Assembly (NCBI RefSeq): GCF_021347895.1
Contig: NC_067123.1
Location: 41,541,527-41,605,526 of the forward strand
Direction of reading: 5' to 3'
DNA length: 64,000 nt
DNA from: Acanthochromis polyacanthus
Lineage: Eukaryota > Chordata > Actinopteri > Pomacentridae
Positions 21,701-31,628 of this stretch are shown in pieces. Position numbers and translations under genes: made by a program. How positions within the stretch are numbered: the first letter of the stretch is position 1; each line of letters begins with the position of its first letter. The notes beneath the pieces were generated by a model, which searched no databases, was not told where the DNA came from, and worked only from the letters and a program-made list of their open reading frames with translations.

Positions 21701-22758
21701 ATTGGAATAAAATGCTTCATGATGTACTTATTGAAAATAATTTTGTTCAGAATACAGCAGATAATTGTGTTTACACTAAACAATCTGAAAGTGAAAGAAT
21801 TGTTTTAATAATTTGGGTTGATGACATTATTCTTGCAGCGAGTCATTGCCAAATCCTTGAAAACGTGAAGGAAATGTTGGGTGCAAAATTCAAAATTAAA
21901 GATCTTGGGAAATTGAGGCATTTCCTTGGCATCGATTTTGCCCAGAAAAGGGGGGAAATAAAAATGAATCAAAAGAGATGCATTACCAAAATTCTGGACC
22001 GATTTGACATGACTCATTGCAAACCCAGATTGACACCATGTGAAGTGAAAATGAAATTTGGCAGTGAAGGTGAGCCTGCTGATCCAAAGAAATATCGTGA
22101 GATGGTTGGCAGTTTAATCTATGTGATGACCTCAACCCGACCAGATTTAAGTTATGTTGTGAGTAAATTGTCACAATATCTTGCTCAACCAAAACAAGAA
22201 CATTGGGTTGCAGCTAAACATGTGTTGAGATATTTAAAAGGCACTGTGGATCAGGAGTTGTGTTACAGGAAACATGATAATCTATCACTTTTTGCTTACT
22301 GTGATGCTGATTGGGGAGCAGATCAGAATGATAGACGTAGTGTGACTGGTTACTGCTTTAGTTTGGCAGAAAATGGACCTGTCATTTCCTGGAAGTCAAA
22401 GAAACAGCCCACTGTGGCTTTGTCCACTTGTGAAGCTGAATATATGGCTTTATCAGCTACTGCACAGGAGAGTCTTTATTTAACTAATTTGTTGACTGGA
22501 ATGGACAATGGAGTGGACTATACACCTGTTACTATTTTTGAAGACAATCAAGGTGCTATTTCCTTATCAAAAAACCCTGTGTGTCGCCAACGATGCAAGC
22601 ACATTGATATCCGATATCATTTTGTCCGCTCTGTGATTTGTGATGGGAAAATTACAATTAAATATTGTCCGACAGATAGAATGGTGGCAGATATTTTTAC
22701 AAAAGCTGTTACAAAAATAAGAATCGACAGATTTGTGATTTTTTTATTTGGTATTTGA
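18745..22758 (+). CDS. Copia gag-pol polyprotein (1337 aa)
   Basis: One uninterrupted frame encodes capsid, protease, integrase and reverse transcriptase/RNase H, the copia order (integrase before RT). Visible landmarks: gag region residues about 1-225; zinc knuckles CFTCGLKGHKAAEC (about 229) and CSLCKSATHKDANC (about 255); protease MVDSGATRH (about 308); integrase zinc region WHEILGHCNYDD (about 446), then HTDLAGP, RSDNGTEYTS and SPHQNGTAERAW (catalytic Asp, Asp, Glu); RT HQMDIKTAYLHAPI, SLYGLKQSGRNW and WVDDII (about 1023); RNase H AYCDADWGAD, STCEAEYMALS and EDNQGAISLSKN. The ATG at 18745 lies inside the left LTR and the primer-binding site is translated (TGYGPS). The enzyme set appears complete and intact. 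Confidence 0.97.
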   Translation: MTVPTGYGPSKEFGSRWNRLLFDGDEKNYELWETKFLAHLRLLDLKTTILGGAPAAGSDGVAADANKNEEAYAVLIQLLDDKSLSLVMRDAADDGGKALQILRDHYAGKGKPRVISLYTELTSLQKGMNESVTDYIIRAETAITALRNAGETLSDGLLTAMILKGLPDVFKPFSVHITQSDSTLSFADFKTKLRSYESTEKCGASGSGEDSVMKVKGRDRRDNWSAKLTCFTCGLKGHKAAECTSIGERRDQRQWCSLCKSATHKDANCRRRKRDKVKQAVDEEDHTFAFKVQLDAAAPVNAERMRGLMVDSGATRHIITDMEKFEEFDPNFQAQSHILELADGERASGIALKKGIAKVRMRDNKGRDVDLMLKEALYVPSFSQDIFSVKAATAQGATVIFKEGQNRLIHKNGTIFDINTHDRLFYLDTLENETDQCSVCYDIQTWHEILGHCNYDDVLKLESVTNGMKIKGKTERSNLKCEVCIKGKFAQSRNTDPDEKAKNVLELVHTDLAGPIEPASKEGFRFALAFTDDYSGVIFTYFLKSKSDTVKATERFIADVAPYGKIKCLRSDNGTEYTSAVFQSLLRQNAIRHETSAPWSPHQNGTAERAWRTLFEMARCMLIESKLPKQLWPYAVQTAAIIRNRCFNRRLGQTPYFVLTGKIPDMTKMRAFGSECFAYKYDQKKLDTRCEKGIFVGYDKNSPAFLVFYPSTGKVMKNRLVKFVTKTTNECDTQTDEDIYDYSKYRQSVREPPKPDVTNMIPEELKTEESELNINSQSENESSQSARYPKRERRPPKFYRDYDYEVKFDEDRSLMDIDYCYRVTCDVPLTLQEAVNSPKSQKWVKAMQEEMDSLIENDTYTLTSLPEGKHAVGGRWVFAVKENPVETLYKARYVAKGYSQLAGIDYNETFSPTADMTSVRALMQLAAQYDLELHQMDIKTAYLHAPIDCEIYMEQPEGFEIKSKTGEKLVCKLNKSLYGLKQSGRNWNKMLHDVLIENNFVQNTADNCVYTKQSESERIVLIIWVDDIILAASHCQILENVKEMLGAKFKIKDLGKLRHFLGIDFAQKRGEIKMNQKRCITKILDRFDMTHCKPRLTPCEVKMKFGSEGEPADPKKYREMVGSLIYVMTSTRPDLSYVVSKLSQYLAQPKQEHWVAAKHVLRYLKGTVDQELCYRKHDNLSLFAYCDADWGADQNDRRSVTGYCFSLAENGPVISWKSKKQPTVALSTCEAEYMALSATAQESLYLTNLLTGMDNGVDYTPVTIFEDNQGAISLSKNPVCRQRCKHIDIRYHFVRSVICDGKITIKYCPTDRMVADIFTKAVTKIRIDRFVIFLFGI
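18760..18773 (+). promoter_or_regulatory. Primer-binding site (initiator tRNA-Met half-tRNA type)
   Basis: GGTTATGGGCCCAG immediately after the left LTR. Complementary to the anticodon stem-loop of initiator tRNA-Met rather than its 3' end, a copia hallmark. Confidence 0.85.
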
Positions 22759-22818
22759 TGTAAATTATGTATGGTAATGTGATGCACTGTGTTATTGTTT
22801 ATACTTGGTCAGTTGGGA

Positions 22819-22829
22819 ACAAGTGGGGG
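22819..22829 (+). promoter_or_regulatory. Polypurine tract of copia element
   Basis: ACAAGTGGGGG abuts the right LTR and would prime plus-strand synthesis. Confidence 0.6.
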
Positions 22830-23044
22830 TGTTGTGTGATTGGTCCTTTGTCCCCGATTGACCCAGTTTTGGATTGTGGGCGTGGCTATGTGGCTACACA
22901 CCGGTGCGCAATTCAATAAATGGCCTATGCCTATTCACAAAAGTGTGACAAGCAGGTCAAAGATATGTCTGTCGACTGTGTCTCCATTTTTCTCCGTTTT
23001 GCCGGTTTATTCCAACTCTTACACGCAGAATGACTGTCCCAACA
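22830..23044 (+). repeat. Right LTR of copia element
   Basis: Same 215-bp sequence as the left LTR, followed by the GAGTC target duplication. Confidence 0.95.
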
Positions 23045-23049
23045 GAGTC

Positions 23050-23624
23050 AGTGAAATAGGAATCTAATTTTCAGTTGTTCATATGTTTCGAGATTTGGGA
23101 TTTTTCACTAACGAGCTGTTATGAGGTGTGTGAGATAATTGTTCCTGTAAGACCAAGACTGTATTCTTGCTGTTAATTCGTACCACAATGAGAACTCAGT
23201 GCTTAAAATGGTTTCTTTTCAGCTGCTTTTGCTTCAAGGTTCTTTTTATCTCTGGAATGCAGCTCAGCCTGGTACATTTCATACACTTCACTCTGTATGC
23301 AGTATTAAGACCACAGGAACAATTATCACACGGTTCAACAGATCAAGCTAAAATGAAATTTCATGTTGATGGAGCATAGATGTGATAAAGTATGAATGTA
23401 TTACTATATAAAGATATTAATATATAGATGTGGTTGCATATTTCTTAACGGTCGGAAAAAACAAACTCTATCCCATGAGAGTGCAGACTTGAAAACCAGA
23501 GTGATAGGGCTAAACACCCGAATTACAACGACTTTTGCGGTTCATGAAACAGCCTCTTGGGTGGTGTGTAAACACCACACCCTCCACATATTTGGATGAC
23601 AAAGAAACCTGATCATTAATTTGT
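23050..23624. other. ERV interior, unassigned part
   Basis: Lies between the copia target site and the RT debris. Short ORFs (23167-23379, 23396-23599) are not recognisable. It may be protease-region debris or another small insertion. Confidence 0.35.
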
Positions 23625-24700
23625 TTGTCTATAGAGGATTACCCAGAATTAAAAAAAAAAAACCTGCCCGGTGATCTCTGGTCCAACAGCCCTACAGATG
23701 TGGAACTGATAAAACATTTTCCACCTGTTGAAGTACAAGCAGCCACTCCATATCGACCACAGATTCCTCAATATCCACTGAAGCAATCAGCGATAGAAGG
23801 TATAAGACCTGTTATTGCAGATATGGAAAAATCAGGGATTATTGTGAATACCAAAAGCGCGTTTGTAATACCCCCATTTTCCCTGTTTAAAAAGCACATA
23901 CGGGAACATGGGGGATGGTACAAGACATGAGAGCAGTGAATGATGCTATACAGGACACTACGCCTGATGTTCCAAACCCACATAGATTATTAAATGAAGT
24001 GACCCCAGATAAAAAGTGGTTTTCAGTTATATATTTAAGTAATACTTTCTTCTCTGCACTACTACACCCTACCTCACAACACTGGTTCGGATTTGCCTTT
24101 AAAGGTACACAGTGCACCTATATACGATTACCATAAGGCTTTACAGAAAGCCCCATGTATACACTCAGGATCTCAGGTGCTCAATGGCAAAATTTCAAAT
24201 TCCAGAACACAGCCAAATTTTGTTGTATGTTGATGACATTCTTGTGACTGCAGACATGCAGGAGCACTGTAAACAGACAACGATGGCAGTGTTACGACAC
24301 TTACGTGGAACAGGTCATAAGGTTTCGCTAAACTAACTTCAGTTATGGGCTCCACAAGTAGTGTATCAAGGCCATATGTTTTCAAAACATGGGAAAGCGC
24401 TACTTCCTGACAGAAAAACTGCAATCCAATATGCTCTAAAGCCGCGAACATAACAAATGATGTCCTTTTCCGACCTTTATAATTTCTGCAGATCTTGGAT
24501 TCCAGATTATACAGTGTTATCTCAGCCACTGCAAAATTTGATATATGGCAAGGACATGTCATTAACAGATGAAATTACTTGGACTGAACATGCTGAGAAG
24601 GCTTTTAAAAATCTAAAATTAGCCCTGAAAACTGATGTTTTGGCTCTACCTGACGATGACACACCGTCTGACCTGTTTGAGTGACAAGAGCGGATGAAGA
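23625..24700 (+). pseudogene. ERV reverse transcriptase/RNase H region, broken
   Basis: Fragments in shifting frames carry retroviral RT features: a PYRPQIPQYPL-type start (about 23745), a DMRAVND motif (about 23922), the YVDD catalytic motif (about 24220-24231), and a thumb/connection-like stretch at 24457-24684. At least three stops or frameshifts separate them. Not functional; no repair is proposed. Confidence 0.8.
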
Positions 24701-25204
24701 AACTAAACCATGACCTGATATTTTTGTTCTACCACAACCTGGTTTTATTGATATTTTTTGTGGCCGGTTCCGCTTCGGGACAATCGTTGTGCTTCTGCAC
24801 CAGAGAGGCTCTGATCTGTTCAAGCAATCAACAGTGAAACATACAGTTGGCACATAACTGCACAAATTTACAAAAACAAAGGGACGGTTAGCGAAACATC
24901 TAGAACTAGTAGCAGAAATTTCCTTTTCTTGCTTTTGATACTTTACCTTTTGATGCACTACATGGGTCAAGAGTGTCCCAATCCAGTGGAAAATGGGTAT
25001 CCTGACCCCCACTGTGCACCCAAGGGTTAAAGGAGTAACGTACAGATGTCCTGTCCTGTGATGCCAGAATATTTAACTGATGCTTAAAGTTGAATCTGCT
25101 GAATATTAACACATTTTAAAGCAGTACATGCTTAGCTAATGGATAACCTGCCTCACATTTATCTACAAGTGGTTGAAAGCTGTAGAGACAAAAACCTTTA
25201 AGAG

Positions 25205-25810
25205 ATGGTTGTCGAAGGCTACATTAGATCTGTTATTAGGAGGGTTTCACCATACTGCATTTTTCTTTTCTTTCTGAATTACAGTGTTGAGGATGGTATT
25301 ATAATCCATAGGAGCATTTTTGCACTGTGTGAGTACAAAGCTCATCAAAGGGATGACTCCACTATAACACTGAGTGACCTTGCCAACTCTGGTGCAAAAC
25401 AAGCCTCATTCAGCACAGAATGTTTTGAAAACAGTAGAATTAGAAATCTTAGCAGACGCATATCTGAACAAACTTCTTGGCTCAAGCGCGGAGCAGTTCT
25501 CACAAACAACCTCTATCACATTGAAAGCAAACCCATCCTCTAGTGAGTCATGGTCTCACCCATGTCTCAACAGGAGGGATGGTACAAGGAATACTGTACA
25601 CAATCCATATGGACTTTATTGAACTAACAGCATCAAAAGGACTAATATATTGTTTAGTGATTATAGATGCGTTTTCAAAATGGGTTGAAATATACCCAAC
25701 CGAAGATAGCACAGCCATAAATGTAGCAAAGGCTCTCTGCAACCATTACTTTCCAACTTATGGTATTCCCGCCATAATTAGATCAGATAATGGTACACAT
25801 TTGTAAATGC
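25205..25810 (+). pseudogene. ERV RNase H/integrase core region, broken
   Basis: 25543-25806 shows an integrase core (HMDFIELTASKG with the first catalytic Asp, and RSDNGTH with the second), preceded by broken sequence. The frame ends at 25806 before the rest of the core. Degraded integrase sequence continues to about 26060. Confidence 0.75.
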
Positions 25811-26087
25811 AATTATGACACATTGCTCACACTAAGGAACCACTGTGCATATCATCCACAAAGTGCTGGCCTTGTACGAACGGAACGAACGGCACAATAA
25901 AAAACAGACTAGCCAAAACTATGGAAGAAACTAAAAGGCCTTGGCCAGATTGTTTATCCTTGGTTAAACTGTGGATGAGAATTACGCCTACGGGAGACAA
26001 AGCAATAACACCTTTTGAGATAGTGCATGGGAGACCTTTCCCACTTCCATAAAACAACAATCCACTGAATCTGAGTGAGCAGATTGG

Positions 26088-26411
26088 ATGGCACATACAC
26101 TGAAAATGAGAGAAGTTCAGAGTTCAAATAATCTGCCAGAGTGTTCTTCTCCTTTGTCTAGACAGAAGCTTCAGCCTGGAGACTGGGTCCTGATCAGAGT
26201 CCTGAGGGGGAAGAATTGGAGGTCGCCTCGGTGGGAAGGGCCGTATCAAATACTGCTGACGACACCCACGGCAGTAAAAATTGCTGAACGGCCTTCGTGG
26301 ATCCACCAATCGCACTGTAAGCTGATACAACTGGAAGCAGAGCCAGATCAACCGACGGGGGTAGCGGTGGAAGTCCGATACAAAGGGGTCAGTAGCACAA
26401 TAGGGTGCTGA
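26088..26411 (+). pseudogene. ERV integrase C-terminal domain fragment
   Basis: Contains [12 protein letters not shown] and [17 protein letters not shown], the gamma/epsilon-retrovirus-like integrase tail, then [10 protein letters not shown]. Followed by a possible envelope start (about 26457) that is truncated at the junction near 26513. Confidence 0.75.
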
Positions 26412-26513
26412 CGTCTCAATCCGGTGAAGAACCCAACTGATCCGCGCCCAACTTTAAAATGGCTCTCTGGCGACTTCTGCAAGTCGCAGGGGTGACTTTG
26501 TCACTTCTGCGGC

Positions 26514-27040
26514 AAACTTGTGTCCCACAGCATCTTAGCATAACCTGTAGATGATGTTTATGACATTTTTTGTCATTGTGTGTCTTGTTGTTGTCATTTA
26601 CATCATCAAACAGTTAAAGTTAAATTCCTAATGAATGTGTAGAGCAAAGTTATGTCCTCTCTTCTATTTTCCATCTTTTCATCCCATTTTCAGCCTTGAC
26701 TGAATGTCTCTCTCTACCTCATATTATCAGGATCAGACTCATTCTTTGGACTGTTTTCCATCAGTCAGTTTGTCCTCTTGGTCAGCAGTAACAGCTAGCT
26801 AAATATCTAGCTTCTGCTGCTGAGAAAAAGATCACATTAGCATGGATTAGAGTAGGGTTAGCAACAACACAGAAAACATGGAATAAAAATGGCACCGTTG
26901 ATGTGGAAGCTGAGCCAATCAATACCTATTATTGATCAATATGAAGCAGAAAATGGGAAAAGAGAAGGTTGATTTTCAAGTATTTTAAAGCCCAAATGTC
27001 CTCCAGTTGTGGATGACCCTATTCCTAGCTTTGAAATGGC
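26514..27040 (+). repeat. Paralogous segment A continued: duplicate of member-3 intron
   Basis: Highly similar, same order, to 34568-35010. Shared strings include CATATTATCAGGATCAGACT, AGCTAGCTAAATATCTAGC and GAATACCTATTATTGATCAA. It ends about where member 3 approaches its exon 2 acceptor (35182), so the sequence after 27040 is the position expected for exon 2 of a fourth paralogue. Confidence 0.85.
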
Positions 27041-27109
27041 CTCGTGTCATTGATTAGCTATCTTCTGGCTGCTTTTGTTCTAAAAGAGTTTAGAGTTCAT
27101 CATTAAGAT

Positions 27110-27590
27110 CTATATGTTACCATTAACTAACCAGACAACCATCCAACCAATCAACCAACCAACCAGACAACCATCCAACCAACCAACCAACCAACCAACC
27201 AACCAGACAACCATCCATCCAACCAACCAATCAACCAACCAATCAACCAACCAGACAACCATCCAACCAATCAACCAACCAGACAACCATCCAACCAATC
27301 AACCAACCAGACAACCAACCAACCAATCAACCAACCAGACAACCAACCAACCAACCAGACAACCATCCAACCAACCAACCAACCAGACAACCATCCATCC
27401 AACCAACCAATCAACCAACCAATCAACCAACCAGACAACCATCCAACCAATCAACCAACCAGACAACCATCCAACCAATCAACCAACCAGACAACCAACC
27501 AACCAATCAACCAACCAGACAACCGAACAACCAACCATACAATCATCTAACCAACCAGACAACCATCCAACCAACCAACCACTTGTTCAT
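27110..27590 (+). repeat. CCAACCAAT/CCAGACAA minisatellite (possible remnant coding exon)
   Basis: About 480 bp of CCAACCAAxCAACCAACCAGACAACCAT units with 140-150-bp higher-order copies. An open frame (27114-27668, 184 aa) reads [18 protein letters not shown] and similar, with many NQT/NQS sequons, ending [17 protein letters not shown] phase-0 acceptor candidate TTGTTCTAAAAG ends near 27085. It occupies the position of member-3 exon 2. It may be a fourth ectodomain or simply a microsatellite; the C-terminal hydrophobic stretch is weak for a GPI signal. Confidence 0.4.
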
Positions 27591-27699
27591 TATAAAAATA
27601 CAGAGTCATCCTCCAGTTTGACCGACTATCTCCTCTGTTGTTGCTCAAGTGTCTTGGAGGTAACATGAAACTCTTGAAATTCTCTAAGTTCAGCCAATT

Positions 27700-28450
27700 T
27701 TTTTACATAACTTAGTTTCCTGAGCCAAATAACAAACACAGACTGACCCACATGTGTGAGGTCTCATAAATATAAAATTAAACTAATAAAGACAGGACGG
27801 TTGTTATAAAAAACTGCAAGGAGGCCGGTGAGCCTAATTGTCATTGTTTTTTTTTAATTCATATAATAAATAACAATATATAGTGTAAGGATAAACAGGC
27901 TTTATCTGATCTATCAATCTATCTAAAACACCATAAAACTCTGATTAGATTTGATCACTTGCAAAGTTTATATGCTGTCACTAGTTTGATCATATGGCAA
28001 AATAACACAGCGACCTATTTTCAGGCTGTCAATTGTCCACCATAGTGAATGATTTTCCGTTTATGATTTTTTTATAACTACTTCAATTCATCGGACCCAG
28101 TCCTGCACAGGCTGATGAGTTTACATGAGGTTAGCTTGGTACAAGAAGGTTCAAAATCAAACCAATCATCAGCTTTACAGAATCAATGAAACAATGAAAT
28201 ATTTGTGCAAAAGGGAAGCAGTATTTCAGAATTTGAGCCCTCACTGAGTGTTGCTTTAATTATAATGTAATATAAAGTTTGAAGCTAGTTAGGAAATCCC
28301 TTCAACTTTAGGCCTGTATATTCTGATACAAAAAGAGTCAAACTGAGTCTAAAGAGACTGGTTTCCTCAATGAGTAGGGTGATAAATAAGCGCTCGATAG
28401 CCTCAAAGGTTCCCTGAGGCAGCATACCATTCAAACATATAGGAATGTGT
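27700..28450. other. AT-rich intergenic stretch
   Basis: No gene or known repeat recognised. Confidence 0.4.
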
Positions 28451-28456
28451 GAACAA

Positions 28457-29168
28457 CCAACCCGGTCTCACGGGGATTCGTGAAACTGTCACGTAAGTTT
28501 TAGTTTCGGTTTCGTGCGCACCAACACGATTTCGTCATGTTTTTCGTGCCGCTCACCACGAAATGTTTTTCGCTGTGGTAATCCAACACGGTCTCACGGG
28601 GATTCGTGAAACTGTTACGTAAATTTTTTGTTTCTTTTTCGTGCGCACCAACACGATTTCGTCATGTTTTTCGTGCCGCTCACCACGAAATGTTTTTCGT
28701 GTTGCTCACAACGAAACCCGCTGTGGTAATCACAGCTGAAAGTGGTTTATACCAGCGGATTCATGACGATCTAAGCTGTCCATCGGCGTATACTGCTTGT
28801 GTGATCGCGTTTGCGGCCGCCGGCCGCCGGACATTCTTGAAATTCCTATGCAAATTGGTAAGTGTACCACCGGCTTATGGTTAGGTTATGGTTAGGTTAT
28901 GGTTAGGATTATGGTTAGGGTTATGTTTAGGGACGATGTCATGCAAAATATAGCGTTGGATTCGCCATGGTTTTACATTAAAAATATAATACACACATTC
29001 GTTTGAAATACGTTCTGGGTGGCACGAAAAGTCCGCCGTTTAAAATACATTGGTGCGCATTTCGTGGTGAGCGGCACGAAAAACATGACGAAATCGTGTT
29101 GGTGCGCACGAAACCGAAACAAAAATTTACGTAACAGTTTCACGAATCCTCGTGAGATCGGGCTGGGT
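28457..29168. mobile_element. Fold-back repeat with duplicated left arm
   Basis: The left arm CGGTCTCACGGGGATTCGTG ... CGTGCGCACCAACACGATTT occurs twice in tandem (about 28460-28580 and 28585-28710). It occurs once inverted at about 29042-29165. The middle holds a GGTTATGGTTAGG run (28876-28930). A direct repeat GCTGAAAGTGGTTTATACC / TCTGAAAGTGGTTTATACC lies at about 28735 and 29176. It is CpG-rich with no transposase, so probably a non-autonomous DNA element. Confidence 0.65.
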
Positions 29169-29169
29169 A

Positions 29170-29820
29170 ATCACATCTGAAAGTGGTTTATACCGGAACA
29201 ACATGCGAGGGGGTTGTTGTAATACCAGCTCCGGTCTATAGAGGCGCTGTTGAACAGGAATATTGTGACTCTCACATGTGATGGACCATTTTTGGCAAAA
29301 ATTAAAAATATTCCCCATAATGTTTCGTACATACTTTTGGCATGATTGAAAGCATGACCAAGAGGTGAAGAGAAAAATGTCCCCTGTTGGCATGGCGGAC
29401 TGGTGTTGGCGAGTGTTTAACGGATGGTGAGGACCCCGATTAGATAGGGAAGCAAAACCACACACGCCAAAAAAAAAAATCTGCCCTAAAGCTGTTATAT
29501 ATTAAAATCATTTTTCACTTTTACTGATTAATTTATTTTAACCAACATCAGTCCTGATCACAATTACCAAATATTTATTAATTATTCTGAATTTCCTTCT
29601 TTTAATTCTTTAAATTGGTCATTGAAGTGTAAAATTGTAATGCGACAACAGCAGATATATGTAAAAATCATGACACACTAATCTGATTTCAATACTGTTG
29701 TAATTTCACAGTCACACATTGTAAGGGAACAAGTTACTATTTAACTACAGTGTGTTTTTCTGTATTTTTTACCAGTTATATATAATTTAACAAAATGGAA
29801 ATAATCTGTAAATTAACAGG
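29170..29820. other. Intergenic stretch, nothing recognised
   Basis: Only an unsupported minus-strand ORF (29127-29465) overlaps the end of the fold-back repeat. Confidence 0.35.
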
Positions 29821-30250
29821 GTTTTTTTTTTTTGGGGGGGGGGGGGTATTTATTGATTGATTGATTGATTTACTTATTTATTTTCACCATTTATCAGTCC
29901 TTAACCCTCCTGTTAGTTTAGATTTTCAGGAACACCGATGCTATCAGTTTGACCCGGAATCCATTTTTGTTGTTTTTTGTCTTTTTTTTGTCATTTGTCT
30001 CATGTTTTTGTCATTTTGTGTCTCATTTTTATAAGATTTTGTCTTGTTTTCATTGTTTTTTGGTCTTTTTTGTTATGTGTCCAGTGCTTTTGTGGTTTTA
30101 TGTCTCATTTTTGTAAGATTTTGTCTTGTTTTTGTTGTTTTTTGTCTAATTTTTTTTGTTTTTGGTCTTGTTTGTTGTTTGTTTAATGTTTTTGTCGTTT
30201 TGTGTCTCATTTTTGTCATTTTTTTCTTGTTTTTTGTCTGACTTTTTCAT
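29821..30250. repeat. T/G homopolymer runs, ATTG tetramers and TTTTGTC-type minisatellite
   Basis: Poly-T then poly-G (29822-29846), (TTGA)n (about 29854-29870), then degenerate TTTTTGTCxTTTTGTGTCTCA repeats to 30250, akin to the array in member-2 intron 1. Confidence 0.75.
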
Positions 30251-30259
30251 TTTGAGCTT

Positions 30260-31620
30260 AAAGTAAAATCCTCTGTGGTTCACAGTCTTTGTCGACACTG
30301 TGATCTGGAAGTTGTAATGTGGAACTTATAAACTGAGACAATGATAATTCTTCATAAATTTCAGGATGTTCATAATGTTTATTAAAAAGATAATCCCTTA
30401 AATGTGAACATTACTGCAGTAAAACAAAGGAACCATTAGGAGTTGTGGTTATTTAGATTTGGTAGGTTAGGTAGATTAAATTCTACCTTTATTCTGCTGT
30501 GGTTTTACTGGTTTTACTGGTCCACTGGAGATCAAACTGGACTGGATGTGGAACCTGGACTAAGAAGAGTTTGGCTCTCCTGGTTTACAGTTTTGGACTT
30601 TTTTTAATGTTTAATATGTAAGTTAACACTAACTGTACCAAAACAACAGGACAGAAACATGAAATCATCGATGGTGTGTTTTGTTGGTGCCACACATACA
30701 GACAGTAATCAGTCCAGGTGTCATGTGATAACAAAATGAAAGAGAGATTAAACTTATAATGGACCTGATAGAAGCTTTTGTTGTGCTACAAACACCCAAA
30801 TGACGGACTACAACTAACCTCTTACAAAACAGCAAAGACTCAGATATGTTTAGACATTCTTCAGGTTGGAAGAACGCAAATGTTGACTGTATTATCGGAA
30901 GATAAACTTAGAATAAATGTGCATTATAAAGGAGTGAGTCAGCTAGGACTTCACCAGAGCCATCATTTTGTTGTATTGTCGAGCTCTGGTCCCATGGTGT
31001 TGTTTGTCAGTGGCTCAACACTGTTTTGTTGTTATTGGAGGGCTCTTAAGAATGAGATCCAGTGTCTCAGTGAGAGTACCTGCATAAATAAAGGTCAAAA
31101 AAGAATAAAAAATCTGCCAAAGCACACTGAAAAGTCATAAAACTCTACTGAGCCACAACTCGGCCGTAAAATCTTTGACCTTGGCTCTGCAGAACCAATT
31201 GTCCCGTTAAAGGAAATTACATTGTCTCATATGTGTTTGTCATGCTGTCAATTATCCACCAGAACGGGGTGAATAATTCTCCATTTCTGACTAAAATACA
31301 ACTCTTTCAATCCATGGAGCTCAGTTGTACAGGTCAGTGTGTTCATGCAAGCTCAGAAGGAAGTTTGTGCTTTAAAGGTTGCAAATTACTCCAATTATCG
31401 ACTTCTCATTCCAACAGAACATTCTCCATCACGTTGACTTCATAAAACAGCCACATATCTGAGCAGTGTTGCAGAAAGGGAAGTGGTTATAATTCATACT
31501 TCCCAGAAAGAGGCAATGACTGACCAGCACCATAAAAACTCTGTATGTGTGTACGTGTCCCCCTTTTTATGCTTTTTATGTCCTTTATGCCTGTGTTTGC
31601 TGTGATGATAGAATCTGGAG
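30260..31620. other. Upstream region of member 3
   Basis: 30680-30790 is paralogous to 15345-15480. No exon found; the ORF at 30778-31140 lacks recognisable features. Confidence 0.45.
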
Positions 31621-31628
31621 CACTTTAA

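Larger units (their letters stand above)
18545..23044 (+). mobile_element. Full-length Ty1/copia LTR retrotransposon
   Basis: 4500 bp, with 215-bp LTRs that look identical (18545-18759 and 22830-23044), starting TGTTG and ending CAACA. A perfect 5-bp target duplication GAGTC lies at 18540-18544 and 23045-23049. The primer-binding site GGTTATGGGCCCAG directly after the left LTR is complementary to the anticodon arm of initiator tRNA-Met, as in Drosophila copia. A purine-rich tract (AAGTGGGGG) precedes the right LTR. A single intact gag-pol ORF fills the inside. Everything indicates a very recent insertion, inside the older retrovirus remnant. Confidence 0.97.
16187..26513 (+). mobile_element. 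Degenerate endogenous retrovirus, truncated at its 3' end
   Basis: Insertion limits come from comparison with the member-3 intron, where sequence equivalent to 16186 runs directly into that equivalent to about 26514. In order: a putative 5' LTR, a leader with short repeats, gag-like debris, a copia element (18545-23044), then pol debris with reverse transcriptase, integrase and integrase C-terminal domain. Pol is broken by many stops and frameshifts. A possible envelope start near 26457 is cut off almost at once, and no 3' LTR is present. The integrase tail style suggests a gamma/epsilon-like fish retrovirus. It is non-functional as it stands. Confidence 0.7.

Noticed and set aside
28876..28930. 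Interstitial telomere repeat
   Set aside because: GGTTATGGTTAGG words are imperfect, few, and internal to a fold-back repeat; not a TTAGGG tract.
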